Source: Rhizobium sp. BK602 (GTDB lineage Bacteria > Pseudomonadota > Alphaproteobacteria > Rhizobiales > Rhizobiaceae). Taken from it: a DNA stretch of 64,000 nucleotides. Of this stretch, positions 61,484 to 64,000 are shown piece by piece. The stretch spans positions 434,001 through 498,000 of the forward strand of contig NZ_JACIBC010000004.1 in NCBI RefSeq assembly GCF_014195095.1. The letters are read 5' to 3'. Position numbers and translations under genes: made by a program. Position 1 is the first letter of the stretch; every line of letters begins with the position of its first letter. The notes below the pieces were generated by a model that did no database searches, was not told the origin of the DNA, and saw only the letters and a list, made by a program, of their open reading frames with translations.

Positions 61484-64000
61484 ATGATCATCAGTCAATC
61501 TCGCTTCCAACCACCAAGTAGCGGCAATGAGCATGTCAGGCGCCGCGGCCTGCTGATGCAATTGCAGCGTGCGGGACTCCGACGGCTGACCACGATCGTT
61601 GCGCCGGCGGGGTACGGCAAGACATCGCTTGCCGCCCAATGGTACGACGTGCTGAAAACCCAGCAGCGTCAGGCGGTTTGGGTTCCCTTGGAGGCGGAGG
61701 ATTCGGACCAGAGCCGCTTTCTTCTGGCCTTGCTGGAAGCCGTTCAGAAGCTGTTTCCGGACGAGAGAAAGGGGCTGGATGCCAACAGCATGCCGGTAGC
61801 GTCAATGCTCTCGGTGCTGGTGACGCGGCTCGGCCGCATAGCGACGCCGGTGGTCCTCTTCCTCGACGATTATCACTTCGCCCAGAATGACGCCACCGAA
61901 TCACTGATGGCCAAATTGCTGGCGGCGAACGATCTCGCGCATGTGAAGTTCGTGCTGATTTCGCGCAGCCCGCCCCGGTTCCCGACATCCGCCCTGCGGC
62001 TGAGCAACGAGCTGAAGCAGATCGGCGTTGCCGATCTCAGTTTCTCCGATACCGAGGCCCAGGAATTTTTCGGGCGCCGGGCAAAGAAGCTGACGAGCGA
62101 GCAGATCAACGAATTGAACCAGCGCACGGAAGGATGGGCGGTGGCTCTCCAGATGGTTCGGGTTCTGGTCAACGACAATATCGACAGCAACGCCCTCCTG
62201 TCGTCCTTCGATGGAAGCAATGCCGAGATGGGCCGCTATCTCTCGGAACAGGTCTTTTCCAGCCTGCCGGAGGATATCCGTCATTTTCTCACCGAAAGTG
62301 CCGCATTGCCCGCCGTCAGCCGCGCCCTGATCGTTGCCGTCTCGGGCCATGGCAATGCGGCGCAACTGTTCAACCGGCTCGGCGACTACGCGCTGCCGAT
62401 CGCGGTTCTCGACGGGCAGGGAACCTGGATTCGCTGCCATCCGGTGTTCAACAGCTTCCTGAAGGAGGAGGCGGAGCGCCAGGGCATCGATACCAGGGAG
62501 ATATTGCGAAAGGCGGCATGCTGGTTCGAGGCGGGTGGCGATGTCGACGCGGCGGTGCGCCATGCGCTTCTCGCCGCCGATCCCGCCCTTGCCGCCGGCA
62601 TCATCGAAAGGGCCGGCGGGTGGCGGCGCGTCTATGCCACAACGCGTGGGGGCACCACACTTTTCCAGACGATGATCGCCAAGGCGGCCGATATCAATCT
62701 TGCCAACTTTCCGCTGACGACCTTGGGCCTGTCGGTGATCAGCGCCAAGGCGGGCCATCTCGACGCCGCCAATCATTATCTCACGCTCGCCGAGCGCGCC
62801 GCCGCCACGATGGGCGAAAAACTGGCGCAGGACCTGCGTGTCGTGCGGGTGCTCATGTCGCTCTATACCGACCGATGGGCGACGGCCGCCGACCTTTCGG
62901 CGCTCGAGGCGGATCTTTCCCAGGACAGCGGCATGGAGATGATCCACCGCGGACTGGCGCTCAACATGCTGTCCTATAATTTCCTGATCCGCACGGATCT
63001 CGAGCGCGCCTTGCATTACGGCCAGCTTGCCCTGCGCACCTTCCGTGACGCGGGCGCGGATTTCGGCGCCATGCATCTTTATACCCATATCGGCCAGGCG
63101 GCTTTCTTCAGCGGCGATAGCGCCGCCGCCGCCGATGCCTATGGCCATCTCCTGACCGAGGCGCAGACCAATATCGGCAAGGGATGCGATCTCGATGCCA
63201 TCAGCCAGGTGCTGCAGAGCGAGCTTTTTTCGATGACCGGCGAACGCGAGGTCGCCGCGGCCGCGCTCGAGTGGGCGCTGCCACACCTGGAGCGGCATGA
63301 CACCTGGTTCGATCTTCTCGCCGCCGGCTTCATGGCGCAGCAGCGCATCCTGCGGCTGAACGGCGATATCCTGGCGGCGCATGCGGCGATCGACGGCGTG
63401 CGGGCGACGGCCAGGCGGCGTGGCTTCGATCGTCTGATCCGGTTGATCGATGGCGAACGCGCGGCGCTTCTTCTTGCGTCCGGGGACATCGACGAGGCGG
63501 TGCGCTACGCGGAAGTGAGTGGCTTCGGCGCCCAAAACATCAATTCCGAGAGCGCCAACGATTTTGCCATCCATCTGCGTGGCAACGTGCCAGCCCTGTT
63601 GTGGACGCGAATTCATCTGGCACGCGGCGACGCTGCCGCCGCGCGCGCCGTCTTCGATCATCTGCTCACCAGCCAGTCGCAGAAGCTGCATGTGCCCCGG
63701 CGCATCGAGCTGGGTTTTCTCGATATACGCCTGCTGCTCGCCGAAGGCGACGAGGTTACGGCCGCTGCCAAGCTTTCCGACATCCTGCTGTCGCTGCCGG
63801 TTGCGGACTATCGGGCCATTCTTCAGATCGAGGGGCAGGAATTCGCCGGTCGCTTGCGGCAGCTTGCGGCGGCTCAGGCCGTGCCCGACGTGGTGGCGCA
63901 GCGGTTGGAACGCCTGCAGGATGTCGCGGCGCCGACAAAAGCCCAGAATGGTGATTCGCCGTCCGCCCAGCCCGCTGCAACGGGTGGGCTGACCGACCGC
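61484..64000 (+). CDS. MalT-like STAND ATPase transcriptional regulator (LuxR family, partial, 3' end outside window)
   Basis: Large signal-transduction ATPase of the MalT/AcoK group. The 839 codons present include the NTPase domain with Walker A TTIVAPAGYGKTSLAAQWYD (about residues 40-60) and Walker B VVLFLDDYHFAQND, then FVLISRSPPRFPTSALRLSN and a winged-helix-like region (LPEDIRHFLTESAALPAVSR). A long array of helical TPR/MalT-type repeats follows (ADPALAAGIIERAGGW, ALHYGQLALRTFRDAGADF, GQAAFFSGDSAAAADAYGHL). The C-terminal LuxR-type helix-turn-helix expected for the family would lie beyond 64000, so the DNA-binding assignment is inferred. The start ATG at 61484 follows TGAGGA closely. Confidence 0.85.
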   Translation, partial: MIISQSRFQPPSSGNEHVRRRGLLMQLQRAGLRRLTTIVAPAGYGKTSLAAQWYDVLKTQQRQAVWVPLEAEDSDQSRFLLALLEAVQKLFPDERKGLDANSMPVASMLSVLVTRLGRIATPVVLFLDDYHFAQNDATESLMAKLLAANDLAHVKFVLISRSPPRFPTSALRLSNELKQIGVADLSFSDTEAQEFFGRRAKKLTSEQINELNQRTEGWAVALQMVRVLVNDNIDSNALLSSFDGSNAEMGRYLSEQVFSSLPEDIRHFLTESAALPAVSRALIVAVSGHGNAAQLFNRLGDYALPIAVLDGQGTWIRCHPVFNSFLKEEAERQGIDTREILRKAACWFEAGGDVDAAVRHALLAADPALAAGIIERAGGWRRVYATTRGGTTLFQTMIAKAADINLANFPLTTLGLSVISAKAGHLDAANHYLTLAERAAATMGEKLAQDLRVVRVLMSLYTDRWATAADLSALEADLSQDSGMEMIHRGLALNMLSYNFLIRTDLERALHYGQLALRTFRDAGADFGAMHLYTHIGQAAFFSGDSAAAADAYGHLLTEAQTNIGKGCDLDAISQVLQSELFSMTGEREVAAAALEWALPHLERHDTWFDLLAAGFMAQQRILRLNGDILAAHAAIDGVRATARRRGFDRLIRLIDGERAALLLASGDIDEAVRYAEVSGFGAQNINSESANDFAIHLRGNVPALLWTRIHLARGDAAAARAVFDHLLTSQSQKLHVPRRIELGFLDIRLLLAEGDEVTAAAKLSDILLSLPVADYRAILQIEGQEFAGRLRQLAAAQAVPDVVAQRLERLQDVAAPTKAQNGDSPSAQPAATGGLTDR

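Noticed and set aside
61901..63691. A 596-codon reverse frame opposite the MalT-like gene
   Set aside because: Antisense shadow; the + strand has Walker motifs and repeat structure.

Overview
The window reads as part of a secondary replicon (plasmid or chromid) of an alphaproteobacterium of the Rhizobium/Agrobacterium group. The evidence is a complete repABC cassette with two perfect rhizobial-type parS palindromes, a uniformly high-GC coding style, and a gene load dominated by solute transport, regulators and catabolism of organic acids. No rRNA, tRNA, CRISPR array or intact insertion sequence was seen. Several decayed transposase and gene fragments mark old rearrangements.

Layout. 1-0.8 kb: 5' part of a sulfate-binding protein gene. 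0.96-9.8 kb: a long reverse-strand kdp high-affinity potassium locus (small ORF, kdpF, kdpA, small ORF, kdpB, kdpC, kdpD, kdpE, ptsN-like). 10.3-14.8 kb: repA-repB-repC followed by a translationally coupled P-loop ATPase, with a candidate counter-transcribed RNA between repB and repC and parS sites upstream of repA. 15.1-20.5 kb: a Tat-exported alpha/beta hydrolase, an OmpR/EnvZ-type two-component pair and a DipZ-like thiol-disulfide protein; the two flanking promoters share three sequence boxes. 20.5-21.3 kb: transposase debris.

21.3-44.3 kb is a large organic-acid catabolic island. It holds lactonase plus DctA, a trans-aconitate methyltransferase, a GntR regulator, an isocitrate/isopropylmalate-type dehydrogenase, an iron-type ABC transporter whose permease gene looks frameshifted, an Asp/Glu-racemase-family protein, an amidohydrolase, a four-carbon acid-sugar kinase and aldolase (OtnK/OtnC-like), a cupin, an NMT1-type binding protein, a second GntR regulator, a second lactonase, an MFS carrier and aconitase. 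The two GntR proteins are paralogues with an apparent second winged helix, and the two lactonases are paralogues. A 21-bp site repeated at 20/21 identity (36991 and 40254) ties the binding protein, second lactonase, carrier and aconitase into one likely regulon. A related 12-mer lies upstream of dctA and of the dehydrogenase.

44.7-48.4 kb: secreted esterase, MFS carrier, MarR regulator with paired palindromes, and an ISL3-type transposase remnant. 49.1-53.5 kb: chemoreceptor with a strong terminator, a P-type ATPase remnant, an acetyltransferase and a secreted protein of unknown role. 53.5-57.4 kb: LysR regulator and two MFS carriers. 57.5-64 kb: a reverse-strand cluster of diaminopropionate ammonia-lyase, M20 amidohydrolase and class II aldolase, opposite an Lrp/AsnC regulator and a large MalT-like STAND regulator that runs off the window. 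A 12-bp AsnC-type box occurs at both the lyase/asnC promoter and the MalT-like promoter, suggesting a regulatory cascade.
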